Program-made: the position numbers and the translations under genes
Part shown: positions 43,808 through 53,732 of the stretch, piece by piece
Numbering within the stretch: position 1 is the first letter of the stretch
Layout: each line of letters starts with the position of its first letter
Notes under the pieces: generated by a model
The model's input: only the letters and a program-made list of their open reading frames with translations
What the model was told of the DNA's origin: nothing
The model's database searches: none
Assembly: GCA_963575745.1 (NCBI GenBank)
Contig: CAUYUJ010022060.1
Location: 512,696 to 576,695 of the forward strand
Length of the DNA stretch: 64,000 bases
Reading direction: 5' to 3'
From: Prorocentrum cordatum
Taxonomy: Eukaryota; Sar; Dinophyceae; Prorocentrales; Prorocentraceae

Positions 43808-44930
43808 TCACAGGTGTCTCAGCATCTGGGGACGAGGGTGGGCTACAGGTGTAGGCGGGTCTGGCTCTCGCTCATGCTCAGGCTCCACCTGCGTCGCACC
43901 TCCAGCGCTCGCGACCGCTGCTCCTTGCTGGCGTAGATACATGCAGCAGATCGCAAGCGTCATCCCCGCCAACATGCAGAGTTCCGACCAGACCAGGGCA
44001 ATCATCACGTGTATGTCTGGTGTGGATGTCGTCGTTGTCGTCGTGGTCGTGGTCTCAGCCCTAACTGCGTTCGCCATCGCCATGAACGCCGCCGCGCATC
44101 GCGCCCCCATTGTCGCCGCCAGGGCCGCCGCAATCCCAGCGCCGTACTTCCCAACGGACGTCATCCCCAGCACCGATCGGCATTTCTCCAGCGCAGCCTT
44201 GCCCAGGTTCTTGGTGCCGACGTCGGGTGGGTTCTCCGTGCCCTTCACCTTCAGGATATTGATCTGTCCCGTCCCGACGAGCTGCTGGAGCCGTGCCCAC
44301 TTGACCTCCGGGCGCCGCAGCCTGCCGAGACCACGCCGCGAGGCAATCGCGATAGCGGAGGAGGCGTCACACTCGATCTCCAGAGACGTGTCGAAGCCCT
44401 CGAACCTCCCGAGTTCACGAACGCACGGCATCCCCGCGGCGAGCTCCACTGCCGCGAGGTTCTCGGCCTCCGGACTGGACTGAGCCAAGGCGTCTCCGTG
44501 CGAGCGTAGGCACTGGCGACCACGCCGCACCATCGCACGATCCCGCACGCCGTCGACTTTCGAGTCTCGCGGCGCCCAGCCCAGTCCGAGACGGCACACC
44601 ATCGCAGACGCTTCCAGTCCCGTGACGAGCGGCGAACCATCGCCAGGTCGATCGTCTCGCTGAGGCAGCGGAGGAAGTGCTTCAGGTACTTCATATCGGC
44701 CGAGCGTGGCTCGCTCAACTGTCTGCCCAGCTCCTTTCAGCGGGTTCATCGCGCCCAGCCTCCGCGGAACGGCGTACTGGATCTTCTCGCAGCACCTCCG
44801 GCATAGCGAACGCTCCTCGCGTTTGAGCGGCTGCTCGGCTCCAGGATGTGCGAGGTCTGGTCTCGCGCCCGCAGCGCCCGCCGCCGCGCGGCCCGACATC
44901 CCCGCGGCCTCGAGGATGCTCTCCACATTG
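43808..44930 (-). pseudogene. Copia-type RNase H and C-terminal tail, element 2
   Basis: ADMKYLKHFLRCLSETIDLA and VSDWAGRRETRKSTACG in one frame. LAQSSPEAENLAAVELAAG, IECDASSAIAIASRRGLGRL and KVKGTENPPDVGTKNLGKA in another. These are the SDxDWAGD, SSxEAE, DSSAAxA and GT-NPAD-TK motifs of copia RNase H. The tail carries a Thr run and a hydrophobic segment (IHVMIALVWSELCMLAGMTL), a possible membrane span after the enzymatic part. At least two frameshifts. Confidence 0.7.
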
Positions 44931-44941
44931 CTGGGCTTGCT

Positions 44942-45600
44942 CTACTCCACGACCACGCCCCCGAACCGCTGCAATGACGACCCGAGGTAGATCACAGGAG
45001 CCCCACCCAGAACGCGTCGCCCTTTGACCGCAAGGTGCTTGGCCAGCTCGTCGAAGACCTCGTCGAACGCACTCTGCGTCGGGCCCGAGGCAAGGGGATC
45101 GCCCGCGTGAACACCGACCCCGATGCCCTTCCCCTCGCGGCGGTTGATCGCGGGCTCCGCCTTGCACGCCTCGAAGCCAAGGAACTCCTGAAACCTGAGC
45201 GCCGCCTCTCTGAGCCTATAGAGAGACCTCTTCAGCTTCCACGCGAAGCCGTGCCCCATGCCGCACTCAGGCGGCATCGCCACGTAGATCTCGGCGCCCT
45301 GCTTCACTGGCGCGCGCGCGCGAAGGCCACGCTGAAGTCCATCGCCGCGATGACGCGCTCGAGCAGCAACGCCGCCGCCATCAGCACGCGCGCGGCCTCC
45401 GTGCAAGGGGCGCAGGCGAAGAAATCATCCGCCTGCGCATCCCTGAACTGCTTCGCGACTAACGCGTTCCTGACGCCGTCGCTCTTTTCGCGGTAACGCC
45501 AGCGCGTGCCCCAGACCTTCTTGTCGCGAGGGCGCTCGACCACCTGCCCGATGTCGAGCGACTCCATGAACTTCATCTCCCGCTTGATGCCCTCACGGAC
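44942..45600 (-). pseudogene. Copia-type reverse transcriptase, element 2
   Basis: IKREMKFMESLDIGQVVERP, KVWGTRWRYREKSDG, NALVAKQFRDAQADDFFAC and AAMDFSVAFARA (motif A) in frame one. Then, after a shift near 45310, AEIYVAMPPECGMGHGFAWK, SLYRLREAALRFQEFLGF and GVHAGDPLASG, where the active-site motif (usually xVDD) has lost one Asp. Ends with VIYLGSSLQRFG. The RT is thus inactive by both frameshift and active-site change. Confidence 0.75.
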
Positions 45601-45663
45601 CTGGCCCCTGTCGAGCTGCTCGCCGTCGTCGCCGTAGAACCTCGAGCCGAACCCGCGCATTCT

Positions 45664-45785
45664 CCGCCCGAAGAGACCCCCCATAAACGCGAAGAAGCCC
45701 CCGAGAGGACCCAGGAAGCCCCCAACAAGCAGCCCAAAGACACCGAAGGCCCCCGAGAAGCCCAAAAGGGGCCACACAATGGCCG
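45664..45785. repeat. CCCGAGAAGCCC-type mini-repeat inside element 2
   Basis: About 115 bp of degenerate AGAAGCCCCCGAGAGGACCC-type units. The same type forms 48470-48597 and the long array 53075-53698. It abuts the copia RT start, so it may have replaced or interrupted the upstream polyprotein. Confidence 0.55.
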
Positions 45786-46269
45786 CCGAGAGCCTTCGAA
45801 CCTGCCTCCGCGAGGCTCGCGCGAAGCCACCCAACGAGATCACCGCGGATAGCCCCGAGGCTCCATGCCCGCGACGCCCGCGAGACACCTTCCCGGAACC
45901 CAGCCGCGGCGACAATGCCACCCCAGGCAGTCCGATGTACCGCCTCAGCAATTATTCCCCCCCTGGCCCCCATCGCAGAAAAGTCGACCAACTCCCCACC
46001 TTTCTATGACTCCCTCCTCTTCCCGTTCCCCCTGGCGGCCCCGCGCGCTCGCCCGCCGCCGCCAGCGCCGCCGCGGGTCTCCCGCGCAGGCCTTGCGCTT
46101 CAGCGCGCGCCCCTTGCGGGCGCGCGCGAAGTTCGGACCGCGCGCGAACTGACATTTCTGGGGCTTCCTCTCGCAGGCGTCGAAGCACCCGCGCGCTTGC
46201 CAATTGCGAGCCGCAAAGCCGACGGCAATGCACTTCACGCGCGCAACTTTACTCTTCATCGTGAAATGA
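45786..46269. other. Unassigned GC-rich junction
   Basis: Dense GCGCGC palindromes at 46095-46150. The minus frame (45945-46421) has a CSKCG and further Cys residues (RGCFDACERKPQKCQF) that could be part of the Cys-rich end of the Pif1-like relic. Confidence 0.3.
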
Positions 46270-48074
46270 TCACTCTCTTGTCTGTCGTTGACGCGGCCCC
46301 GTCGAGGGAACTCCTCGTCGCGCGTAGCGCACTTGAGCTCTCGCTCCAACCGCTTCGCCGCGTCGGCTGCGACCTTCGCGGTGACTCCACATTTCGAACA
46401 AATCTCCACGCGCCGCTCCAACCTTCCTTTCTCTTCGATGGTCTTTCTTCTGCGAGGGGGACAAATGCCGAGCGCCCCAGAACGCCGCCCCGCAACTGGG
46501 GGCGCGGCGCGTCAACGACGTCGCTTCCGCCTCAGCCTTCCTCTCGCGGTTCGAAGTCTCTGCGTTTTCTTTTCGCGCTGCCCTTTCACTTGCCCCGGCG
46601 CACGTCCGACGCGCCCTCTCCCCGAGCGCGGGGCGTCTCCTCTGCGCGTCCGACATCTCCGTGTTCTCGTCGAAAAACGACAGGCGCGTTTTGTTTGGGC
46701 ATCGCTCTGCGCAGACGCCCCCCCTTCCACTTCGCGCAGCTACTACGCGCCTCGTTCTTCGACTCGACGCCCTGGCACATCGCGCAGCGCATGGTGTTAA
46801 TACCCCCCGTCGCCGCGCCCCGCGACGCCCCCGTCGCCGCCCTGCCGAGCAGATCCGTCGCCCTCCCCTTTCGTTGCCCATGTCTTGCATGTGTTCCGTA
46901 ATGTTTCGTCTGCGCTCTTCGTCACTGCCGTGCGCTCATTGCAAAACGCTGGCCTCTCTCTCCTCTGAAACTCGCGCTGCATGAACGCCTCTACCAGCAA
47001 ACTCCGCCGGCACCGCTCGAACTTGGTCTCGCGGCGTTAGGGCCGCCCCCCACTCTTCCCAATTCACGGCTTCTCCTCGGAGCACCTGCAACAGCCTTCT
47101 CGCGCCTGCCATCTCACCTTCGTTGCGCGGCTTCCTATCAAAAGGCCAGAAGATCAAAAGGTTATCTCGCCTGCGCGCGCGATGGCGGCGCAACTTGACG
47201 TCCAACTCACATCGCGCCCTCTTTCAAGGTCCGCTATCGCTGCCCCCGTGGCCCAGCCCCGCGCAGCGCGCGCCGTCGCTGCCAAAGACGGGGCGATCAT
47301 GAACTGCGTGCGTTTCGCGCGCGACACTGGGCGCTTCCAATGCCCGCCCAAGAACCATTGCCGCATTTCGATGGGAAGATCGGATGCAGACCCGGCTCCC
47401 AGCCTGGCAGGTGCCACTCCTTGGCGTGGAAGTCCAATGCAATCACCCGCAGTAGATGTAACAAGACTTCCTCGTAATCATCCCCCAGGACCTCGTCCTC
47501 GTGCAAAGCTCATCCACGGATCGCTGCTGTGCGCCCCCGAAGAGGCTGCTTCTTCGGCCGACCCAGATGATTCCCCACAGCCACGGGCATCCCCTTCGCC
47601 AGCGGTAGTCACCCCGGCAAGCTTGCGCACTCCTTGTCGCTGTACCCCAGCGAGAGTCTTTTCTCCTCCACCATGTGCGGCCGCCTCTGTTCCCCCCCAT
47701 GGCACGGGCGGCTTCTGGCTGCGAACCGGAGCAGCTGTTCTCCTCGCTCCTTTGCCCACTGCGCAGCTCTCTGCTTCCCGACGTGGCAGCGAATGTCCTG
47801 ATTCGCATAAATGGCGACGGCGTCGAGAACATTTTCCTCGCGAAACCGCGTCTTCCGGCGACGTCGCGACGAGTTTTCTCCTCGTTCGCTCCACTTTGCA
47901 CTCATCACGCTCTAGCCCGTTCTGTTTCGCAATTACCTCTGCCTCTCTTACACAACGAGCGTTTCCGCACAACGGTGCACCGTTCACCCACGACCCCGGA
48001 ACATCCGTCGGTCTGCCATGCAACGAATTGCGCGTGAATTCAGCAAGCGCTCCTCGGCGAAACTCGTCCTGCAC
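46270..48074 (-). pseudogene. Pif1-like helicase-family relic, frameshifted
   Basis: Minus-strand pieces in several frames: SWVNGAPLCGNARC, then RDECKVERTRRKLVA; DAVAIYANQDIRCHVGKQ with QWAKERGE; LGYSDKECASLPG; RVIALDFHAKEWHLPGW; FMIAPSLAATARAARGWAT; DNLLIFWPFDRKP with RRLLQVLRGE; and a Cys-rich end (CAMCQGVESKNEA). The order agrees with what I recall of large dinoflagellate proteins labelled Pif1 helicases, where the APSLAATARA-G stretch would be the late helicase motif. No Walker A is visible. Weak family call, firm statement that it is broken. Confidence 0.35.
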
Positions 48075-48215
48075 TGCAAGAAACCACTAGTCCTTGTCCT
48101 CCACTCGCTTGCGCTCTGTCAATTCCGTCATTCCTTGCGCTGCCCCTTCGCCTCCTGCTCCCCAGAAGATATACTGCCCGTGGTCCTCCGTGGCACACGG
48201 CGCGTATTTCCTCAC

Positions 48216-48216
<1 letters not shown>

Positions 48217-48270
<54 letters not shown>
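48217..48270 (-). repeat. 54-bp poly(T), i.e. poly(A) on the minus strand
   Basis: An uninterrupted T run. On the minus strand the preceding frame (48763 down to 48269) ends in a TAA made with the first A residues of the run. It could be the poly(A) tail of an inserted cDNA or short retroelement on the minus strand. Confidence 0.8.
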
Positions 48271-48274
<4 letters not shown>

Positions 48275-48822
48275 CGAAGTGGGCAGCGCATTAATGGCTG
48301 TCCCCGACGGTGGCTCCAATCGATAGAACTTTCCCGTGAACAACACATTCAAGCCCCCAGAAGGTCTGTCCACACCGTCTCCTCCTACCTTCGTGTCACT
48401 TGCGAATGACATGCATGAGCGCAAGTGCGAGTCGGGCACCCGAGACATTTCCAGCTTGCTCGAAGATCCCCTCCAGAGGCCCCAGAGATCCCCGAACAAA
48501 AACATAAAAGGACCCCAGGAGGCCCCCAGGACCCCCCCAAGAAGCCCAAATACCTCCCTAAGAAGCTCAAATACCACCTCCAAGAAGCCCACGTGAGGCC
48601 TCCCACGACATCGTATCAGACATCCGAGCGCCTTCAGACCCGCAACCCACACACGGCGGCGGGATACACCCCAGGCCAATCGAGAACCACTCCTCCGGTT
48701 TCTGGACCGATGCCTGCCGTCTGTGAACGATGGTCCAAAGGACCGCGCTCCCGAAAAACTCAAGGGGTCGGCGGATGCGGCGTAAGCCTATCGAGTCGAA
48801 CAGTTGTTTTTGTTCCCCCTCC
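48271..48822 (-). other. Region before the minus-strand poly(A), with CCCAAGAAGCCC repeat
   Basis: 48470-48597 is a degenerate AGAAGCCCA/CCCCAGGAGGCCC repeat like that at 53075. The minus open frame 48269-48763 spans it, so its hydrophobic middle (GLLGGVLGASWG type) is repeat translation. No recognised gene. Confidence 0.4.
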
Positions 48823-48963
48823 GTCCTCCTCCTCCTCCTCCTCCTCCTTCTCCTGCTCCTCATCCTCTTGCTCTTCCTCCTCCTCCTCTTCCTCCTCCTC
48901 CTCCTCCTTCTCCTCCTCCTCCTCCTCCTCCTCCTCCTCCTCCTCCTCCTCCTCCTCCTCCCC
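48823..48963 (+). repeat. CTC polypyrimidine tract
   Basis: About 140 bp of TCCTCC with CTT and CTG interruptions. All frames open; not coding. Confidence 0.9.
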
Positions 48964-49270
48964 TTCTGGCTGAGTGCCCAGACATGCTCGCGTCGTGAAA
49001 AATCACAACGGGTGATTTTTGTCAGTTTTTCGCGGGGCCCGTTGCTGACCCCAGGACCCTGTGATGAAACACCCCCCATGGGGAAAGGACCAGGACTTCC
49101 AGGTGCGCCGCCGTGGAAACATTGGAACATCGGCTGTCTGGGTCCCCCTTCTTGCCCGTCCACCCTCTCCTGCGCCGCCCGCCCACCTCCTCCTCCTCGT
49201 CCAGATCCTCCTGGTCCTCCCGACACTCCCCGCTGGATGGCCGTTGTGACGAAGCTGATTGAGCTGTTTC
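48964..49270 (-). other. Possible Gly-rich exon on the minus strand
   Basis: The minus frame reads QPMFQCFHGGAPGSPGPFPM and a GGPGGSGRGGGGG run. It is downstream of the RAP gene on the same strand. Too low in complexity to call a gene. Confidence 0.2.
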
Positions 49271-49380
49271 TACTCCTCCTTGGCCTCCTCCTCCCTCCTC
49301 CTCCTCCTCCTCCTCCTCATCCTCCTCCTCATTATCCTCCTCATTCCTTTTTCCTCCTCCTCCTCCTCATCTGTCCCAGT
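49271..49380 (+). repeat. CTC polypyrimidine tract, short
   Basis: TCCTCC repeats at 49276-49372. On the minus strand this is a GGA tract. Confidence 0.75.
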
Positions 49381-49490
49381 TGGTCCCTGTAGAAGTCGGA
49401 GAAGCGCTGCAGCTCGGACATCAAGCGCGCAATGGCTGCCTGCTCGTCTGACGAGCCCGAGCTGTCCACCACCTCCTCCGCGGGACAGAT
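49381..49490 (-). other. Possible exon downstream of RAP gene
   Basis: Minus frame EEVVDSSGSSDEQAAIARLM continues SELQRFSDFYRDQLGQ and has normal protein composition between two low-complexity tracts. It could be a 3' exon of the RAP gene or of another gene. No splice sites were verified. Confidence 0.25.
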
Positions 49491-49916
49491 GGCCCCCTCC
49501 CTTCCTTCAACTCCTCTTCGACGGCCCCCCTCTACAATACCAACTCTCTCTCTCTCTCTCCCTCCCTTCCTCCTCCTCCCAGTCTCTCGCTCTTTCTTTA
49601 TTTCTTTATTTCTTTCTTTCTCTCTCTCTCTCTCTCTCTTCTTGTATGTATGGATCCACACATATATAAACATAAGTATCAGAATATATCCAGATATCTC
49701 CATCCCTGCATATCTCTCTCCCCCATGTCTCGCGCAACCTCCTCATTCTCCTCCCCCTCTGCACTTATCTCTCCCCCATAGCTCGCAAACTCCTCCTCCT
49801 CCTCCTCCTCCTCCTCCTCCTCCTCCTCCGCCTGCTGCCGCACTCGCCGCGCCTGCAGCTTCTCCTGCCGCGCGCGCGATATGCGCGCACTCATAGGCCC
49901 GTGGGGCCGCGGCCGC
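49491..49916. other. Low-complexity spacer downstream of RAP stop
   Basis: TCTCTC runs (49540-49640), a TA-rich patch (49650-49700) and a CTC run (49793-49829). On the minus strand a frame with ARQEKLQARRVRQQAEEE crosses the CTC run. Read as spacer. Confidence 0.4.
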
Positions 49917-51993
49917 TCACTGCGCCGAGGCACTCACCGCCTCGTCCTCGTCTGCCGCCTCGCCCTGCGCCGCCCCGTCCCCGCTCTCGGCCCCGGCCCC
50001 CCCGCCCAGCTCCGCCAGCGCCTCGGCCTCGCGGCCTGGCCACACCCACTGCACCCTCCAGCCGAGGGCCTCCAGCGTCCGCTGCATCAGCCGCCCCGGC
50101 CCGCTCAGGGCCCCGTCCCGGTCGGCGGCCTGGTGGACGGACCGCGGGACGACGAGCACGGCCTTCCGCCCCTCCAGCGCGAAGTCCGCTACATACGGGC
50201 TGCCCTGCACCGCGTGCTGTTCCAGGCACACCTCGCCAGGCAACGCCTGCGGCAGCCCAGCGCGGAGGCTCGCCACCGACCCGACCGCCTGCAGGGGGAG
50301 CACGAAGGTACCGACATCGGATGTTCGTAAACGGGTGACAATAAACGGTGGCATGAAGAAACGTGCACCTTTCGTGCATCTTTCGGGCCCGCGGTGCCAG
50401 TACAGGGGCTGCTCAGGGGACCTTTGGTGCCACTTTCCTGCAAGCCTCGATCCCCCCACGTCTGCTGCCCCCCCGTTGCCCTTCGCCCGACGACGTCACC
50501 TCGCCCCCGGCCTCTCCCAGGGTTCGTTCCTCTCTAGCCTTCCCAGGAGGTCCAGGCGTGGCGGCGAGGGCTCTCCAGGACGAGCAGCGGTATTGGCACC
50601 CTTCCCTCCCCCGAGCCTGCTGCTCCCTGGCGAGGTCGAAGCGCACCTGGCCCTTCGCCAAGCGCTTCCAGAGCAGGTAGCTCTCGACGGAGGGCCCCTC
50701 GGGGGCCAGCCGCAGCGCCGCGAGCGCGGAGCGCGTGGAGAGGTGCATCGCCGCCAGGGCGAAGGCCCAGAACTTTGCAAGTTCGGCGTCGGAGAGCTCC
50801 GCCTCGGCCTCCGCGAGCGCGCCCCCGACGAGCCTCCACAGGCGCGCGACGACGTCGAAGGGCATCTCCCCGCCGTGCAGCGCCGAGAAGCTGTAGGCCA
50901 CCTCCACGGCGCTGGCGGCGTCCCAGGCCGGCCCAGCGGTGGCCTGCTCGTGCAAGCAGCGGCTCAGCGAGCCCAGCGGGACGCCCTGCTCGAACGCGGA
51001 GAGGGTGTTCACGGTGGCGACGAGCCGCCGCCTCGCAAGCTCTGGCTCCTTGTGAGAGACGTGCTCCAGGGAGTCCACGGCGAGGTGCATGATTCTCTGC
51101 AGCAGGTCGCGGGTCGCCGCGCGCTCGCCCTCCCCGCTCGCGGCGGCGCCTCCCTGCGGCGCGTGCTGTGACCAGGCGAGGCTGTGGGCGAGGATGGCGA
51201 GGAGGTCGTCGATGTCCTGCCCCTGCCGCAGCATGGAGATGGTGGCGACGCCATCCCTGAGCAGCCAGCTGCGGACCTCCGCGGTGACGGCGTGCCAGAT
51301 GGCGACCGACCTGGCTGCCATGGCAACCCTCACCAGCTCGCGCCGCCTCATGCGCGGGAGCTGCTCGGTCAGGTGCCCGACCAGGCCGCCCTGCACGGCG
51401 GCGGCCTCCGAGCCGGCGGCCGCCGGGCCGAGCTCGGCCACGGCCCGCGCCAGAGCGGCGGGCTCCATGCGGCAGTCGCCGCCGGCCGAGCAGAAGGACA
51501 GGACCGTCGAGGTCAGCTCGGGGTCGTCCACGGGGAGGGCCCGCAGCTGGATCCAGTAGGACAGCATCAGGCCCTGCACCTCGCCGAGCAAGTTCGCCCT
51601 CAGCGGGGTGCTCTGTCCTTCGGGCGGGGCCTCCGTCAGCGGATCCTCCTCGCCGAACGCGCCGTCGGGAGCGGGCGACCCGTCTGAGGTCTGCTGCTTC
51701 GTGGCGTTCAGCATATCTATGAAGCGCCTGGTCATCTGGGACAGGCACTGCTCCAAGACCACGCCGTTGCTGCCCATTGCTCTGATCATGTCGGGCATCT
51801 CTCTGAGGGTAATCTTGGCCTTTTTGATGCCGTGTTTCTCCAATACATCCCCAATGAGCCGCAATCGCACTTGTAACGACTTGTGCCTCTCCACCAATTT
51901 CACCTCGCCCGCCCGAATGAACACCGTCCATAGCGCAGCAGGGAAGAGATCCTCTTTGAGTTTGACTGCACTATTGAGCAATGACCTTAAGAG
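49917..51993 (-). CDS. RAP-domain protein (two exons seen, 5' end open)
   Basis: Exon from 51993 to 50617, intron 50616-50289, exon 50288 to a TGA at 49917-49919; the join keeps frame. The long first exon encodes helical-repeat sequence (ERHKSLQVRLRLIGDVLEKH, MRRRELVRVAMAARS, AVEVAYSFSALHGGEMPFDV, DAELAKFWAFALAAM). The last exon has YVADFALEGRKAVLVV and LMQRTLEALGWRVQWV, a RAP domain. RAP proteins with helical repeats bind RNA in mitochondria or plastids in alveolates and other eukaryotes. No ATG precedes 51993 in frame; a TAG sits just before (51994-51996), usable as acceptor. A possible first exon starts at ATG 52448 (MATVRESEDLPSY) and joins in frame at 52323, but this is weak. The acidic tail and GTGAGT near 49935 leave the 3' end open too. 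Confidence 0.7.
50289..50616 (-). other. Intron of the RAP gene, GC-AG type
   Basis: Donor CAG|GCTCGG at 50617/50616 and acceptor CCCCCTGCAG|GCGG at 50289/50288. Splicing joins Q and A codons in phase 0 and removes 328 bp. GC donors are common in dinoflagellates. Without splicing the frame continues open to 50413 with low-complexity sequence and never reaches the RAP domain, so the intron is needed. Confidence 0.55.
50510..50612 (+). repeat. SINE-like dispersed repeat, copy 2, inside RAP intron
   Basis: CTCTCCCAGGGTT, GGCGGCGAGGGCT, TCCAGGACGAGCAGCG, TATTGGCACCC and a pyrimidine-rich end. Same order as on the minus strand at 35815-35935. The repeat occupies the donor-side third of the intron in antisense, with its end next to the splice donor. 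Confidence 0.5.
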
Positions 51994-52640
51994 CTACCAG
52001 TATACTCAAGTTGATCCGACGCCAGATTGCAGTTCCGATTCTGCCCACTGGTCGACGCTGCTCGATTCATCACTGCGCGCCGAACGCGAACGCGAAGATG
52101 GATCGAAAACCAGCCGATCGCCCAATACCCTTCGAGAACCGACGGATCCACAGTCCATGATCTCATGATCGAACCCCGATCGGTGGACCAGGCTCTTCTG
52201 AGCCATCGGCTGGCAGGTAAAGAAGCTCTCAAGGAGTACGTCCAGGCTCTTCGCCACCAAGGTCACGAGGCCTGGCTGGTTCCTCGCGCGCAGCGGTGCT
52301 ACCCTCTACATGTGGGTTACACTTCAAGACCTTCTCGTGCCACTTGATTGCTGCGTTGCCGAAAAGCTCTGACAGTGCTTGCAACGAGGGTTCCTGCCTG
52401 CTTCCCTGAATAACTGGGTAGGTCCTCGGATTCTCGCACGGTGGCCATCCGTCGCCGCCTTGCTGCCGCCGTGTGAGCTGGCTGGGTTTGCCAGGGTTTC
52501 GCCCCGGAGGCGCCGATCGCCGCCTCCTCGCCGCATCGTGCGCCAGCTGGGTTTCGCGGGCTTATGTTTTGTAGCACATACCTCGCGCCCTATGGGGTGC
52601 CCCGTATAGGTTCCCTGTCCGAGAAAACAACATCTACCCC
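51994..52640 (-). other. 5' region of RAP gene
   Basis: Minus frames 52006-52266 (SLDVLLESFFTCQPMAQKSL) and 52317-52577 look protein-like but do not connect simply with the main exon. Either they are further exons or intron and untranslated sequence. A GT at 52322 with the AG at 51994 would make a 329-bp intron. Confidence 0.3.
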
Positions 52641-53074
52641 CCCTACGGAGGCCCGACGATCGTCACCCCTCCGCACATGATTCTCCACACTAGGACCACG
52701 CACGCGCATCGCGCGCTTAAGTTCTGGCCCAGGCCACGGTGTTATGATGACACTAAGGTCGGGGTTTGCGGGCGACTCGTTGTCGGAGACGGGTTACGAC
52801 CGTCTTGGGCTGGTCATGGGATGTCGTCGTGCGTCGTGCGTCGTCGTCGTCTTCATCGTCGTCGTCGTGGTCGTCAACGTCGTGGTCGTCGTGGTCGTCG
52901 TCGATTTCGTCGTTGTCGTCGTCGTCGTCGTCGTCATCGGGAGGGAGGGGGGTGTTATGGAAATCCTAAAGATTTTCCCTGGATGGGGGGGGGGAAGGGA
53001 GGGTCCGGCGGAGAGAAAAAAATACAATTTCTATACGATCAGCTTTGAAATTAATAGTTGCTCTGGCACGCTTC
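52641..53074 (+). repeat. GTC trinucleotide stretch and flank
   Basis: GTC/GTCGTG repeats at 52825-52945, then a G run near 52985 and an AT-rich patch. It is the reverse type of the GAC arrays at 1.0 and 10.3 kb. The rest has no recognised feature. Confidence 0.6.
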
Positions 53075-53698
53075 AAGGAGCCTCCCGAGGGGCCTCTCGG
53101 GCCTCCCGAGAGGCGTCTTGGGCATCCGGAAAAGCCTCCTGGGCCTCCCGGGAAGCCCCTTGGGCCTCCCGACTGGGCCCTTGGGCCTCCCGACTGGGCT
53201 CGTGGGCCTCCCGACGGGCCTCTTGGGCCTCCCGACTGGCCTCCTGGGCCTCCAGACTGGCCTCTTGGGCCTCCCGACTGGCATCGTGGGCCTCCCAAAC
53301 GCATCTTATCCTGGGTCTCCCGACAGAAGGCTTTGGGCCTCCGGAGAGGCCCCGTGGGCCACCCGAGACGCCTCTCAGGCCTCCCGAGACGCCTCTTGGG
53401 TCTTCCCGACTGGCCTTTTGGGCCTTCTGACAGGGAGGGCTTTTGGGCCCCCCGAGAAGCGTATTGGGCCTCCCAGAAGAACCTTATCCTGGGTCGCCCG
53501 AAAAAAAGTGTTGGGTTTCCTGGGAAACCTTCTGGGTTTCCCGAGAAGCCTCTCGGGTTTCCGGAAAATCTTTTTGGGTGTCCCGAGAAGCGCTTCGGGC
53601 CTCCAAAGAAGCCCTGTGGGCCTCCCGAGCAGCCCGTTGGGCCATTGGGCCTCCCAGGAAGCCTCTTGAGCCTCCCGAGAAGCGTCATGGGCCTCCCG
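53075..53698 (+). repeat. 21-bp GGGCCTCCCGA array
   Basis: About 29 units of roughly 21 bp built on GGGCCTCCCGAGAAGCCT with variants GACTGGCC and GGGTTTCC. The 7-codon period gives three open plus frames (GPPDWPL, GLPTGLL, WASRLAS types), so no protein is inferred. It runs directly into a poly(A) run. Confidence 0.85.

Positions 53699-53730
<32 letters not shown>
53699..53730 (+). repeat. 32-bp poly(A) at the end of the 21-bp array
   Basis: Uninterrupted A run after the last GGGCCTCCCG. Together with the array it looks like the 3' end of a reverse-transcribed copy on the plus strand. Confidence 0.8.

Positions 53731-53732
<2 letters not shown>

Larger units (their letters stand above)
43314..45600 (-). 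mobile_element. Degenerate Ty1/copia-like retroelement (element 2)
   Basis: Minus-strand copia RT and RNase H in several frames, lying directly upstream (higher coordinates) of element 1. The part before the RT is replaced by the short 45664-45780 repeat and the Pif1-like relic, so gag, protease and integrase are not seen. Confidence 0.6.

Noticed and set aside
43611-44483. 290-codon plus frame
   Set aside because: Shadow of the copia RNase H region on the minus strand.
50534-51931. 465-codon Arg-rich minus frame
   Set aside because: Shadow frame of the RAP gene, overlapping it in another phase.
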